In this document: positions 11,937-24,742 of the stretch, piece by piece
How the letters are laid out: each line of letters opens with the position of its first letter
How positions within the stretch are numbered: the stretch's first letter is position 1
DNA from: Neonectria sp. B-13
Lineage: Eukaryota; Ascomycota; Sordariomycetes; Hypocreales; Nectriaceae
Assembly: GCA_002682825.1 (NCBI GenBank)
Contig: NOKP01000006.1
Location: forward strand, 1,364,001-1,428,000
Direction: 5' to 3'
DNA: 64,000 bases
Notes under the pieces: generated by a model
Told to the model about the DNA's origin: nothing
Database searches by the model: none
What the model saw: only the letters and a program-made list of their open reading frames with translations
Translations under genes and position numbers: made by a program

Positions 11937-14900
11937 GTTGCTGACAATGGTGATGCGGTGGAGATAGAATCGTTGGAAGAAAGTCGCGATGTTGATCACT
12001 TCGGATGATCACACCGGACTACGCTTGGCGGTTGCTGGTTATTGTTGATAAAGATACAGCGGTCGATATTCGATAGATGATATGGAAAATGAAATAGAGA
12101 TCGGATAGGTCGTCGAGTCCTTCGGGGTCGAGTAGAGTAGACAGTTGCGCGCTCGAAGGAGCGGATTCGAGGAGGAAGTAGACGGGAGTAACGAGTGGAA
12201 TCAGAGACTTGCTCAAAGGAAGGAGGGTAAAAAGAGGGCTCCTAGGAGTGGAAAGAACGAGACATCATCGACCTGGGCGACTAAGAACAGCAAGGTGAAT
12301 CAAAGGCAAAAAATACCAAGGTTTCGCTGCACGTCGTGAGGGATTGAAGGGTCGATGGTTTCGTAGATGCGCTCGTTGGGCAGAGGAAGGATGAAGGAGC
12401 GAGAGGAGAGGGTCAAGAGGGCCGAGACGTGCGAGGAGCGCCCCAGCAGCAGGCCCGCGACTGGGCAGGCGCTCAAGGACATGGAGCAGGTACGACAGGG
12501 GACCCGACACACTACATCCTCTTTGGTGCTAGCGAAACAATTTAACGGCCGCCAATATTTCGCACAGTGTGCCATGGCGCTCCCTCCCCTGATTCGCGGC
12601 CTGGCGGGGCGCCACCAGTCCACTGCGAGCCCGCTAGTAGGCGGAAGGCACCCCAAAGCAACCCCGGGACCATGTCCACCACTCAGTGCTGGAAACCCTT
12701 GTATTTCCTGGGCTGGCACTGTACCCTGAATGGAACCCTGGCGCTGGATTGGGTGGTGGGTGGTGAGTGGTGAGTGGTGGGCAAGCACTGAACACGGTAA
12801 TAGCTCGGCACGTCTCCCAAACAAGACGGGCTCAGTCGTCGCATTATCGCCATGGCCGGCATCCAGCTTCAGGTGACGGCGGCTGGACGAACACGAGGTT
12901 TGCCCGACGAAAGGTTCCTGCCAGTCCTAGGCCTAGAAACGGACAGGCACTCGGCCGGGATGAGCCGGCAGACAGCAGTGCAATGCCCTGTCATGCCGCT
13001 GTGCGAGATGCCATTGAACCAGTTACGTCCTCGATGGTTGCGAGGCACGAGAATGACGAGAGCCAAAGACGCCCGCCCAGGAACACAAGGAACGCACGGA
13101 ATTACAAGGAATTACAAGGCTTCGATGCAGTGTCGCCACCGATCTGTGGCTCTGTCTAGGTCTCTTGGAGCGTCCAATACTCTCTCATCCACCCAATCCT
13201 TCTCTCATGGAACATCCACCAAAGACTACCCGAGGCCACCACACCCAGCACCGTGCAAGGGTCTGGATGGATGGGTTTTCGGGCGCTGGTGGCGCGAGTT
13301 TGCATTCCAAACGCTGGCGGGCGTTGCAGAATGGCTCATTGTTCCCTCGCGTGCTCCGAGGCCATGGTCTCGCATCGCTCCATTTCTTCGCCCCCGCCTC
13401 GACAGTCGTCGCCCTGTGAGAGTGAACGACGACAAAGGCGCAGACGATGAAAGGGATGATGGGGAATATTTGTTGTGGCCGTTGTCGTGGCCTCGCTCTA
13501 CAACGCAGCACGTCGCATTGCGCGTCTCATGGGGCTATAATGCGTCGCCCTCTCTTTGATTTGGTAATTTGCATCCACAGCGAATCAAAGCTTAACGCTG
13601 CGGCCTTCCCAGAAACCTCCTAGCTGTTGTCTGGACTCCCGACCTATGGCTGCTGCCAAGAGGAATCTCTAGGTCAGGACTCAGGACAACACAACTACAC
13701 CGTCTCACTTTGAATCCGCATTGCGGGCACCAGCGGCCGCCAACAAAGGACTCGAGGGGGAGCAGCTGGAATCACAAGGCCTCAAGGGGCCGTGACTCCA
13801 GGTTTCTCTTACCCTCACTCCAAAACATTCTAGGCGGGGACTTGCAGATCTTTACCTTGTATGTGACCAGATGGAGAACGGCATCCAGGGGCATTCTGGG
13901 TGGGTTGGCGGGGCATGGTTCTCTCAAACGCCAGTCAAAAGTCGCTCGCGCGTTACCTTTCAGCAATCATTCGAGACTCGACCTCTCAACAGGGTCGACG
14001 GGACCACTTCTTAGGTATTCACCTGCGAGGTACCATCTTCCCTGTGCATAGCAGAAGCTGGAGGTGACTGCGACGGGGGAAGCCAGTGGGGCATCTTGTT
14101 TGGATGAACTGAACGCCCGATCCACATGGATCCTCCGGTTGAAACGCTCTCGTCAACATCAGGAGGCTGCTTGGTCTCCCAGAGTGATGGAATATCGGTC
14201 CATGGGTATGGCTCGCGACCGGTGTGACGGAAGAAAGTAAACGTTCTTACGGGTATGCCCATGTGGGATGCGTAAACTTAGAAGTCTCGGCAATGCATAA
14301 CGGGACTTATCAGCGTGCATCCAACCAGTATGAAGCCGCGACAAGAGGTGACCTGACTACACGTAGAGATAATGTGCGTACGAATACTCCGTACGCGTAT
14401 ATTCATTCGTCCCCTACAATGCACCGCGTAAGGTCGATGGGTGGCATTGCAGCAACGGCGAGCAACTAACCGTCTGCGTTCTCGAAGCTGGTGTGACCTC
14501 GTCGCATCGATGACGGCAAAGCTGACAAGGTGAGCCTTTTACTTACCACGCGTAGCTGAGAAACCCGCGCTGGAGTGTTACCCAGCAAATATCTCAGATC
14601 CCAACGGACTGTTTCGGGAAGCCTCAGCAAGATAGTCATCGCAAACATGTCTCGGGAGCTGAGCGAGCGGCAGGTGCCCTTTTTGAGTCCGTCTAGACGG
14701 GGGCACATGTCGACAACGCACCATTCAGCTTAGCCACTCTTCCGCCGGTGAATTCCTCGTCCCGGTGCAAGATGCACGCTGGTTAGTGTTGGTAGTGATT
14801 GATCAAAGTTGGTGGAAACTGGCAAGGAGATAGAGTATCCACAGGTTGAGCCTCACATAAAGTAACTGGCCACTCATCCTCGTAGAGCAGCAAGCGGCAA

Positions 14901-17242
14901 TGTTTGAGATTGGTGAGGGTAACAATCAACAATAAACCGGCAGTCTAAGCACCGGCAAATGCATCAAACCAAGAGCAGCAGCGGGAACAATTGAAGCGGT
15001 CACGGAGAACGACCTAGATTCGTACGGCTAGGCGCTATCCGCACGCTGACGTGAGGCGGAGACGCGCAGTGCCGACGGGCATTGACCCCCTGCTTCCAGC
15101 CTTCAACCTCCAACCTCCCAGCTCTGTGAATTTGTGCAGCCAAGCCACCCACAGTCAGAACGGTGAGCGCTCGACTGCCACCCCGCCAGAGTAGGCCTAA
15201 TGCTTACTGTGCAAAGAGAAAGATGTGATGAACAAGCAGAGCCTACTGTACCTCCATGCATACCAGCGATGCCACGCAGTAAGCTGATGGCCGGGACTAG
15301 AATGGTGTTTGCTTGGTCACAGCCAGCCGAAGAAGCGACCTGGCCTTTAGCGCGCCTGCGCCCCATTGTGGTACTTGGCTGTGTGCGTACGAAGTACGAA
15401 TAATTAGTACGTGCCGCTCACCAGCCGCACTGCAAACGGGAACCCATGCTCGCCTCATCCCGGCCAATTTTACTATTTTTGGGACGTCAATGGCAGACTC
15501 TTCACTCTCTAGGGCCATGTTTCGAAGTAAGAGGTGGACCCAGTTTGCCAATTCCCGTTCGAGGGGAATCATGGAATTTGCCTCTCACTCTCGAGCAGCA
15601 AGGCACCGGACTGAGATTCGCCCTCGCCCTGTGGACTGACATGGATGGATGATCGGACGGCACAAAAGCACAAGCACAAGCACGCAACCGTCCACTGGTT
15701 GCTGGTTGACTGGTTGACTGGTTGACTGGTCCAGGTCGTCCCGGGCAGCCCTTCTGGTTCCTTGTCTCTTCCATTAGCCCCCAACCTTGGAAGTGGGCGC
15801 AACCCCAGTTGCCCAGCCGCTCAGCCTAGAGTAGTCAAATCTGACTGTTGGTGAGCCTCGGAGCGGCTGGTCTGGCTCTCAGGCTCCCCAACTTCCTAGC
15901 CATCGCCCAAACTCTGACTTGGGCTTGCCACGAGGCGCTCTCGCAGGCTCAGCGGCTGAGGCCGGGTGGGAAGGATCGTAAGCTGCCAGGGCTTTTGAGC
16001 GGGTACGTATTCCTCTAATGAGAACGATGGATCACCGCCATACGGTCCGTAGCTGTTAGAGCCTGGACTCTGGGAAATTAGGTACAACGCACCACGCAGG
16101 ACTTACGGGGGTGCAGGTCGGTAGTAGGGCTGGGATCCTCGCCATTGCCAATTCTCAGGGAGCTGCAAGATTGAATTGAAGGGGCAGAATTGAGGGTGGG
16201 CGGCAGCCAGCAGTGAGCAGTGAGCAGTGAGCAGTGGGCGGGCATCTCAAGTGATCACCGAGCGAGTCCAAATGCGAGCGTGACATTTGGGCAAGGGAGA
16301 CCAGCACGAAGCAAGCAGTAGCAAAGAGAGAAACGCATGCAGTGAGTGCATGGCCGAATGGATGGATGGCAAATGGATGCAAGGAGCAGGGGTGAGAGGG
16401 GGCCTCCATTCCCCGGGCCTTCTCCATTCGCGGCGCGCCGCCAGGTGGCTGGTGGCTGATGGCTTATTTTGGGGGGCCGCCGGCCAAGAGAGTTGCGGTT
16501 GGTGGATGACTGACGTAGCTTATGCGCGTAGCTGCACGCTGAAGCCCGCCTGGAGCCCGCTGAACTCTTGGGGGGGCACGGCGACAGCCTGATAGCAGAG
16601 TACGCACCCCATACAGGGCTCTCACGCAGCACTCCAGGTATCTCCATACTATCAAACAGCACAGCCATCGGCGGGTGTGGGTGGCTCCGCTCATGTCTCT
16701 GGGTGGAACAAGGGATGGGTCCTCTCCAAAACGCTGTGGAGTGGCTCAGCAGGCTTAGTGCGTCGGTCAGTCCCCTATTCCTGAGCCAGCTCTCTGCAGC
16801 CTGTACGCAGCCCTTGGCCTGGCTTCGACCCATGCAGCGAAAAGAAGATCCGTCCCTTCATCAAAAACATTTCTGAAAAGCCGCCGGCCCTGTCACTCTT
16901 GATCTTGATCCATCCTCCTCCACTTCCTCCTCACCTTCTTCTCCCCCAACTATCACCGTTCTTTTGAGGCTGGTGCCTCATTTCTCGTGTTGCGAAAGAC
17001 CGAAAAAGTTGCTCGCATTGTCCGTGTGTGTGCTCCAGGTAGCTCCTATTGTCGACGCAAGCCCGTGACCTGGGATTGGCTTTCCTTGTTTCTCCTGTTT
17101 CAGCTGCTACTGCCCCCCCCCAAAACACAACAAAGGCGACTCCCAGCCCAACCCGACAACCAACTCGTCCGCACAAAATCGATCCATCAACCCTTGATCC
17201 GACGAGACTTCATCGCGAGGCTCCCGGAGCAAATTAGACACG
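11937..17242. other. 5.3-kb divergent spacer between opy2 and chitin synthase
   Basis: No supportable gene. The first few hundred bases should hold the opy2 leader and promoter, the last few hundred the chitin synthase leader, which is pyrimidine-rich from about 16890. In between I see short tandem repeats (GGTGGTGAGT-like at about 12747-12780, an 8-bp TTGACTGG repeat about 15702-15730, a 7-bp CAGTGAG repeat 16211-16236) and GTAC palindromes at 14374-14400 and 15383-15412. The length suits a shared regulatory region for two cell-surface genes, but that is inference. Confidence 0.5.
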
Positions 17243-20059
17243 ATGGCATACAACGGCCGTGGACAGGAATATGGCGGGCACCCGATGCAGGATCTTCCTG
17301 CTGGGGGCAACGTGAGTGCAAATCCGAGCTGTTCTAGCTGACAACGCCTATTCTGACTGGTCTAACAAGTATCATCTCCCCCCTCAGGAGAACGACGAAG
17401 AAGCTGGTCGACATCTCCTAAACTCTGGCTACGACCAAGACCGACTTGGTGCCAGGACTCCCCCGGACCGTCCCGTTTCCGCGTACAGTCTGACTGAGTC
17501 CTATGCCCCTGGCGCTGGCACGACGACCCCCGCCCCTGCACTTGGTGAACATCACAACAACTCCTTTGGCCAGTTCAACACGGAGGCCCCCTATGCCCGA
17601 CCTGAATCCGCATTTGATCCCGATGACAGCTGGGTTCAGCGACAGCAGCAGCCCGCCATGGGCGGCGGCGGTGGCGGCTTGGGACGCTCAAAAACCAGAA
17701 AGATCAAGCTTGTCCAGGGTTCCGTTCTCAGCATCGATTACCCGGTGCCTTCCGCCATCAAGAACGCTATCCAACCCCGCTACCGCGATGTCGAGGGTGG
17801 CGGTGAGGAGTTCGTGAAGATGCGATACACGGCCGCCACCTGCGATCCCAACGACTTCACTCTCAAGAACGGTTATGATTTGCGCCCTCGTATGTACAAC
17901 AGACATACTGAGCTGCTTATTGCCATCACCTACTACAACGAAGACAAGGTCCTGGTCTCCCGAACCCTACACGGTGTTATGCAGAACATCCGTGATATCG
18001 TCAACCTGAAGAAGTCGACCTTCTGGAACAAGGGTGGCCCTGCCTGGCAGAAGATTGTTGTCTGTCTGGTTTTCGACGGTATCGACAAGGCTGACAAGAA
18101 CGTCCTCGATGTTCTCGCCACTATTGGTGTTTACCAGGACGGTGTCATCAAGAAGGATGTCGACGGCAAGGAGACTGTCGCTCACATTTTCGAGTACACC
18201 AGTCAGCTTTCCGTCACCCCCAACCAGCAGCTGATCCGACCTACCGATGAGAGCCCCCAAAACCTGCCTCCAGTGCAGTTCATCTTCTGCTTGAAGCAGA
18301 AGAACACCAAGAAGATCAACTCTCATCGTTGGCTCTTCAACGCCTTTGGCCGCATCCTAAACCCCGAGGTCTGTCTGCTCCTTGATGCTGGTACCAAGCC
18401 CAGCCCCCGATCACTTTTGGCTCTCTGGGAGGGTTTCTACAACGATAAGGATCTCGGTGGTGCTTGTGGTGAGATTCACGCCATGTTGGGTAAGGGTGGC
18501 AGGAAGCTCCTCAACCCCCTCGTTGCTGTCCAGAACTTCGAGTACAAGATTTCCAACATTCTCGACAAGCCCCTAGAGAGCTCGTTCGGTTACGTGTCCG
18601 TGTTGCCCGGTGCCTTCTCGGCCTACCGATTCCGAGCCATCATGGGTCGCCCCTTGGAGCAGTACTTCCACGGTGATCACACCTTGTCTAAGCAGCTCGG
18701 AAAGAAGGGTATCGATGGCATGAACATTTTCAAGAAGAACATGTTCTTGGCTGAGGATCGAATTCTGTGTTTCGAGCTGGTCGCTAAGGCCGGTCAGAAG
18801 TGGCATTTGAGCTACATCAAGGCCGCCAAGGGCGAGACCGATGTTCCCGAAGGTGCTGCCGAGTTCATCGGCCAGCGTCGACGATGGCTGAATGGTTCGT
18901 TCGCCGCCTCGCTGTACTCGCTGATGCATTTCGGACGTATGTACGGGAGTGGTCATAACATCATCCGCATGTTCTTCTTCCACATTCAACTCATCTACAG
19001 CTCCCTCAACGTCATGTTCACCTGGCTCTCTCTCGCTTCTTACTACCTCACCACCACTGTCATCATGGACCTTGTCGGCGAACCCAACGTCACAACAGGG
19101 TACCACGGCTGGCCTTTCGGTGACAAGGCCACGCCCGTTGTCAACGCTATGCTCAAGTACCTATACTTGGCCTTTGTGATCTTGCAGTTCATCCTTGCTC
19201 TGGGTAACAGACCCAAGGGTTCCAAGTTCACTTACATCGCCTCGTTCGGTCTCTTCGGTCTCATCCAGGGTTATATTCTGGTTCTCTCTGCCTACCTCGT
19301 CATTCGTGCCTTCAACACCCCTCTCGAGGACCAGATCTCGTTCGCTTCTGGTGAGGCCTTTGTGAACAGTTTCTTTGGTGGTGCCAGCGCAGCTGGTGTT
19401 ATCATCGTTGCTCTTATTACCATCTATGGTCTGAACTTCATCGCCTCTTTCATGTACCTGGATCCTTGGCACATGTTCCACTCATTCCCCCAGTATCTCT
19501 TCCTCATGGCTACCTACATCAACATTCTCATGGTCTACGCCTTCAACAACTGGCACGATGTTTCTTGGGGTACCAAGGGATCTGACAAGGCTGAAGCCCT
19601 GCCTTCTGCCCACATCACCAAGGGCGAGAAGAATGAGGTCGTGGTGGAAGAAGTCGAGAAGGAACAGGAGGACATCGACAGTCAGTTTGAACAGACTGTC
19701 CGACGAGCCCTTGCTCCCTATAAGGAGGAGGAGGAGGTCGAGAAGGCGGACGTCGAGGATTCCTACAAGTCCTTCCGAACTGGTCTCGTCGTCTCGTGGC
19801 TGTTCTCCAACATTTTCCTCGTCATTGTTATCACCAGTGACACCTTTGACAACTTCCACATCGGAGTACGTATTCAGTCGAACATTTCACACGGGTTCTC
19901 CCTGCTAACTATATCCTTCAGGAAAATGCCACCGTACGAACTGCCAACTACTTCAAGTTCCTTCTGTATGCTACGGCCGTGTTGTCGCTCGTCCGCTTCA
20001 TGGGTTTCCTGTGGTTCCTGGGCAAGACTGGTCTCATGTGCTGCTTCGCGAGACGATAA
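17243..20059 (+). CDS. chitin synthase, division 1, probably class III
   Basis: Membrane glycosyltransferase that polymerises UDP-GlcNAc into cell-wall chitin. Three exons, 17243-17311, 17388-19865 and 19922-20059, keep frame and give 894 residues, normal for the class. The N-terminus is Gly/Pro-rich and disordered. The catalytic core has EDRIL at about 479-483 and QRRRWLNGS from about 519, the signature motifs of processive chitin synthases. Several membrane helices fill the C-terminal third, and the last exon encodes a hydrophobic stretch ending in CCFARR. The core, for example [15 protein letters not shown] and the run after [13 protein letters not shown], resembles what I remember of Neurospora chs-1 and Aspergillus chsB, hence class III; class I or II is the alternative. 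The start in exon 1 was chosen because the open frame beginning inside the first intron lacks a homologous N-terminus. Class III enzymes support hyphal tip growth. Confidence 0.92.
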
Positions 20060-20727
20060 GCACCTCGCGCTCCGTGCTTTGGGGAAAAGGGGAGCATGTA
20101 GGGTATGGCGGATGTCAGAGTAGATAAATTGGCTCGTTATCGGATACCTTAGTTTTGTAACGTCTTGCTTCTTGTTTTGAGTATTAATGGATGGCAAATC
20201 AAAAGAGTTTTGTATTTGAGGCGTCTTCCAGTGGATTTGGACACGGCAAGTATCTAGTCTAATTTGGCATCTATCGGGGGTTATGACAAGCTTGACTCAT
20301 TAGTACTGTTAACCTGACTTGTATGCACCGACTTGCGTGACTATGTAGACTATCAAGCCATTGCGGTGGGTGGGTGTGCGTGAGCTAAGTAAGAGTGGAC
20401 TGTGGAGCGCGTCATCGTGGCCATGATGATGCGAGGCTGTGGTTGGCCGCCTAAACCTCGGTGGGTTGGGATTTTGGCTGCCTTACGGCTATCTTATCAA
20501 GCATCATCACCTTTTCGACTCAGCCGCCTCCCTCCAGACCGTGCTCGCAGCATCCACCCTCTCGTGATACACGACAGCTTGATCAGCTGCATCCCACTTC
20601 AAGCGTTGCCTTCCCACGTCTATTTTCTCGCGCAAAGGTTCTCCGATACTTGCCTCGTCCAGTTGTGCCCATCCGTATACACCGAGCGTATTCATCACAG
20701 CCCACCTTTGGGCCCCCACCTACCACG
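20060..20727. other. spacer between chitin synthase and ubc12
   Basis: Contains the 3' end of the chitin synthase transcript, AT-richer than its surroundings (about 20120-20340), and then a CT-rich promoter or leader for ubc12 from about 20500. No other gene seen. Confidence 0.6.
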
Positions 20728-21564
20728 ATGTTGAAGATATGGTCTATGGTGCGTACCTTTGTCTCGCGACTCGCGTCCCGCGGGGATTTGATCTGACAGC
20801 TTGGCAGAAAAAGGAGCAGAAGGAGGCGGAGAATGCCGAGGGTCAGGCCGCGGGAGGCAGGAAGAAGAAGGTCACAGCCGCTCAGCTCCGTGTGCAGAAG
20901 GGTACGTCGAGGCCATTGAGACAGCACCGTCTTCCCCCAGCTACGATACCATGAGAATACTAACCTTGTGTGTGGCAGATCTATCAGAGCTTTCCCTAGG
21001 CTCGACGATGCAGACCGAGTTTCCCGACCCCGACGATATCCTCAACTTCGTACTCACGATCGACCCGGACGAGGGCATGTACAGAGCAGCCAGATTCACC
21101 TTTGACTTTTCGATCAACCAGAACTTCCCCCACGAGCCCCCCAAGGTCCGATGTCGGGAGAAGATCTACCATCCCAACATTGACCTGGAGGGCAAGGTGT
21201 GCTTGAACATTCTGCGTGAGGACTGGAAGCCGGTCCTGAACCTCAACGCAGTGATTGTTGGATTACAGGTACGATGTTCTGCTCCGATCCACGGTTGCAA
21301 TCCCCCAGACGCCCCACACTCTGGTGACCCTTCAACATGGCGGGGGAGCCAGGAGAGGACGGAAGGGGGAGCGATGTAACGGGACATGGCATGGCTAACA
21401 CGACTTCACAGTTTCTCTTCCTCGAGCCCAACGCGTCGGACCCACTGAACAAGGAGGCAGCTGAAGACCTGCGAAACAATCGCGAGGGATTCAAGCGCAA
21501 CGTGCGGACGGCCATGGGTGGGGGGGTGGTCAAGGGGTCGTCGTACGATCGAGTCTTGAAATAG
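20728..21564 (+). CDS. ubc12: NEDD8-conjugating E2 enzyme Ubc12
   Basis: Accepts the ubiquitin-like protein NEDD8/Rub1 from its E1 and passes it to cullins, activating SCF-type ubiquitin ligases. Four exons, 20728-20748, 20808-20901, 20979-21268 and 21412-21564, give 185 residues. The first exon codes only for MLKIWSM, the family's characteristic N-terminus that docks into the NEDD8 E1, and continues with KKEQ in exon 2, which fixes the start. A Lys/Glu/Gly-rich linker precedes the UBC fold beginning near [13 protein letters not shown] is at 103-105 and the catalytic Cys at 113 in KVCLNIL, followed by [11 protein letters not shown]. All four junctions have GT..AG ends; the third intron is 143 bases, the others 59 and 77. 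Recognition is strong along the whole length. Confidence 0.95.
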
Positions 21565-22494
21565 GCGGAGGCGGCATGAGCGAACTCGGAGACAGCAATT
21601 GTTGAGGATGCATCCCCGTAGCCGTTTTGCTGGAGGGGGATGGGGGATGGTGGATGGTGGCGTGGGAGATGATAGGGCACGCGGAGATGACGGAGACGAA
21701 GAGAAGGGCGGCGGACATCATTTTGGCGAGATAAAAAAGAGGATTCGCAGCATCGCCAGGCGTCTTACGAGTCCATGATCAGGGCACACATTTGCTCTTC
21801 TGTTACAGCATTCCAATTGCTTTTGCGGGTCAGAGAAGGGGAGGCTAGCCGGAAGATGGCTGGCAGAATCTAGATATAAAGACATGTTTCACAGTCTCAT
21901 GAAGGAACCAAGGTGCGACGTACGAGTGGGGCTGGACGGGCTAACCAGGTCCTGTACGTTGTGTTGTTCGCTTGGTTGTGTTCACCGACAATTGTGAACC
22001 TGGGGGTTTTTTGCTATACATGGACGGAAGCCGATGGGTGCTGTTTGAGCCAACCACGACAGCGACGAAGCCGGAGCAGGAACACGTGGTGAATAGCGGA
22101 TATGGGACGATGACAGACAGGAGGAGGCTTGATGTAGAGCACCCGTGTAGTTATAGATGTGTGTGTTTGTGTGTGTGTCCATCGTAATCGTGGTGGTTGT
22201 GACTTGGAATCCCTTGGTTCGGACGGGGCATAGGGTAGCTCCCGTGCAAACTCACCCACACCCAGCTACCTGCTGCTGTGGGTTTGTGGGTGCAGCACGA
22301 GTCGGCTGCCCCAGACGCAACCAGCAACCAGCAGCCAGCAGCCAAAGTTGCCGAGCACCAAGCAACGAAACCGGCCGGCTTCTGACTGCTTACGAACGCA
22401 CCGAGCATGGTAGGGCCGTCGTTGGCCACAGCGACATCGCCGTCTCTGGTTGGCCGGAGTCGAAAGCCCTGGGCGACGTGAGAGTGAGTCAAGC

Positions 22495-22501
22495 CACTGT
22501 G
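22495..22501. promoter_or_regulatory. Gcn4/CPC1-type site upstream of ilv5
   Basis: TGAGTCA, an exact match to the TGASTCA site bound by the general amino-acid control bZIP regulator (Gcn4 in yeast, CPC-1 in Neurospora). It lies about 270 bases before the ilv5 start. A 7-base match could occur by chance, but its place before a branched-chain amino-acid gene and near a Leu3 site supports it. Confidence 0.6.
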
Positions 22502-22578
22502 AGGGGCCCTGCAGGTCTCCGGAAGAGGGGTATTGGATACCTGCACCTGCACGGGCTTCCCCGTGCGGAGGCGGGTTC

Positions 22579-22588
22579 CCGGTACCGG
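22579..22588. promoter_or_regulatory. Leu3-type palindrome upstream of ilv5
   Basis: CCGGTACCGG is a perfect palindrome and fits the CCGGNNCCGG consensus of the zinc-cluster regulator Leu3, which in yeast senses alpha-isopropylmalate and controls leucine/isoleucine/valine genes including ILV5. It sits about 185 bases before the ATG, a typical upstream activating position. Binding is inferred, not shown. Confidence 0.7.
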
Positions 22589-22771
22589 CCAGGCCACACA
22601 AAATCGCAGTTTTGCTCGGAGCTGGGCCCCACTCCACACGGTCCAGTGCTGGCCGAGATCGGTGAGTGGCCCAGCCAGAAAATTTAGCTGACCTTCATCA
22701 CTAGACTTATCTTCTGCTTTCGCCTCCCCCTCCCTCCTCCAGACTCTCTCCTCTCAAATCCATCGTCAAAA

Positions 22772-24270
22772 ATGGCCTCGAGAAGCTTTACCAAGGCCCT
22801 TCGTGGCTCAATGGCCCGCCAATTGGTGGCGCCCAGCGTCCAGCAGCGCACCTTTGTCGCTGCCGCCCGCAACGTCGCCCGTGTCACTGCCGTCGCCCGC
22901 CCTGCTCTTGCTGGCGCTGTCCAGCAGGTTCGTGGTGTCAAGACCATCGACTTCGCCGGCCACAAGGAGGACGTCTACGGTGAGTCCAAAACCTCGCGGG
23001 AATTTTGAGCCCGCGATGCCACCTGTGGCACAAACAATTGCTGACTATCTGCTCACAGAGCGTGCCGACTGGCCCCAGGAGAAGCTTCTTGTGAGTCACC
23101 ACCCCTCCCCCACCGCACCGGGTCCCAGCTCTGGATAGATACTGATGCCTCTTCTCAGGAGTACTTCAAGAACGACACCCTGGCCCTCATCGGCTACGGC
23201 TCTCAGGGCCACGGCCAGGGCCTCAACCTCCGTGACAACGGCCTCAACGTCATCGTTGGTGTCCGAAAGAGCGGCAAGTCCTGGAACGATGCCGTTGAGG
23301 ATGGCTGGGTCCCCGGCAAGAACCTGTTCGAGGTCGACGAGGCTATTGGCAAGGGTACCATCATCATGAACCTCCTCAGTGACGCCGCCCAGTCCGAGAC
23401 CTGGCCCGCCATCAAGCCCCAGCTCGTCGAGGGCAAGGTAAGCATGCCAACTCGCCTCGTGTGCACCCGAACCCGAAGGCTGACAGCATAAACCCTCGTA
23501 GACCCTGTACTTCTCCCACGGATTCTCCCCCGTCTTCAAGGACCTCACCAAGGTCGAGGTCCCCACCAACATCGACGTCATCCTCTGCGCTCCCAAGGGC
23601 TCTGGCCGAACCGTCCGATCCCTGTTCCGTGAGGGCCGTGGCATCAACTCCTCCTTCGCCGTTTTCCAGGACGTCACTGGCAAGGCCGAGGAGAAGGCTG
23701 TCGCCCTTGGTGTCGCCATCGGCTCCGGCTACCTCTACAAGACCACCTTTGAGAAGGAGGTCTACTCTGACCTTTACGGTGAGCGCGGTTGCCTCATGGG
23801 CGGCATCCACGGTATGTTCCTCGCTCAGTACGAGGTCCTCCGTGAGCGCGGCCACTCCCCCAGCGAGGCCTTCAACGAGACCGTCGAGGAGGCTACGCAG
23901 AGCTTGTACCCCCTTATCGGTGCCAACGGCATGGATTGGATGTACGAGGCTTGCTCCACCACCGCCCGCCGTGGTGCCATTGACTGGTCTCCCCGCTTCA
24001 AGGATGCCTTGAAGCCCGTCTTCAACCAGCTGTACGACTCTGTCAAGGATGGTTCCGAGACCCAGCGATCCCTGGACTACAACAGCCAGCCGGATTACCG
24101 TGAGAAGTACGAGGCCGAGATGAAGGAGATCCGCGACCTGGAGATCTGGAGGGCTGGCAAGGCTGTCCGGTAAGTTTTTTCTCTCCCTGCTTTGCGAAGC
24201 CTTGATTCTGTTTTGGTTTCTTTTTACTGACAACGGTACCAGCTCTCTCCGACCCGAGAACCAAAAATAA
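22772..24270 (+). CDS. ilv5: ketol-acid reductoisomerase, mitochondrial
   Basis: Second common step of valine and isoleucine synthesis: converts acetolactate or acetohydroxybutyrate to the dihydroxy acid, using NADPH and Mg, in mitochondria. Five exons, 22772-22979, 23059-23090, 23159-23437, 23502-24169 and 24243-24270, give 404 residues. Exon 2 is only 32 bases and exon 5 only 28; both are needed to keep the conserved sequence, the C-terminus being SLRPENQK. The first about 55 residues are rich in Arg, Ala, Ser and Val with almost no acidic residues, a mitochondrial presequence. The NADPH-binding GYGSQGHGQ is at 92-100, and the metal-binding region around ERGCLMGGIHGMF and the C-terminal knotted domain follow. 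Length is normal for the short class I enzyme. Upstream Leu3-type and Gcn4-type sites fit amino-acid control. Confidence 0.97.
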
Positions 24271-24742
24271 GTGGTGGATTGGCGTTGACACTGGAGGGGA
24301 TCTTGGAATGGCCAGGCAAAATTTGTGAACTTTTGTACTATGTTCCTGGCTCTCGAAGGGGATCTGGGGTTGTCCAAAAGCTAATATTAGGCTCTTGGCC
24401 GACTCAATACCAAAGTTTTATTATATTTCTCGACTTGTATGGCTGAATGAAGGGTTGCTCTTCCGCGCCCTCTTGACATGATAAGCGGGTCATGGTATGA
24501 TTTGCGTGGCCATTGGCCTGCCAAGTTGGCAATAGCGAGCGAGCGGACGAGAGAGATTCTGTCCAGTTCCATGTGTCGTAGTTAAACAACTCAAAGAGGG
24601 CAACCAAGTAGTATATATACGGGCCTCGTCCTGCGCACGCCGAGTAACTGGCGCGTCGCATGCAACATTATACCACTACGACACAACACTGCACAACATC
24701 ACAGCACCACAACACCACAACCAGACAAAGACGCAACCCACC
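24271..24742. other. ilv5 3' region and promoter of the next gene
   Basis: No gene. AT-richer 3' end of ilv5 (to about 24440), then the promoter of the PLP enzyme with a TATA element at 24612-24619 and a CA/AC-rich leader full of CACAAC repeats just before its ATG. Confidence 0.6.
24612..24619 (+). promoter_or_regulatory. TATA element
   Basis: TATATATA lies about 124 bases before the ATG of the PLP-dependent enzyme, a usual distance for a fungal TATA box with a short leader. Confidence 0.5.

Larger units (their letters stand above)
21565..22771. other. ubc12 3' region and ilv5 promoter
   Basis: No gene. Holds the ubc12 3' end, a GT tract at about 22157-22178, and the upstream region of ilv5 with a Gcn4-type site and a Leu3-type palindrome (listed separately). 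The last 60 bases before the ilv5 ATG are a pyrimidine-rich leader. Confidence 0.65.

Noticed and set aside
17316..17387. Apparent N-terminus of the chitin synthase starting at 17316
   Set aside because: This lies inside the first intron; splicing from 17311 to 17388 gives a normal N-terminus from the ATG at 17243.
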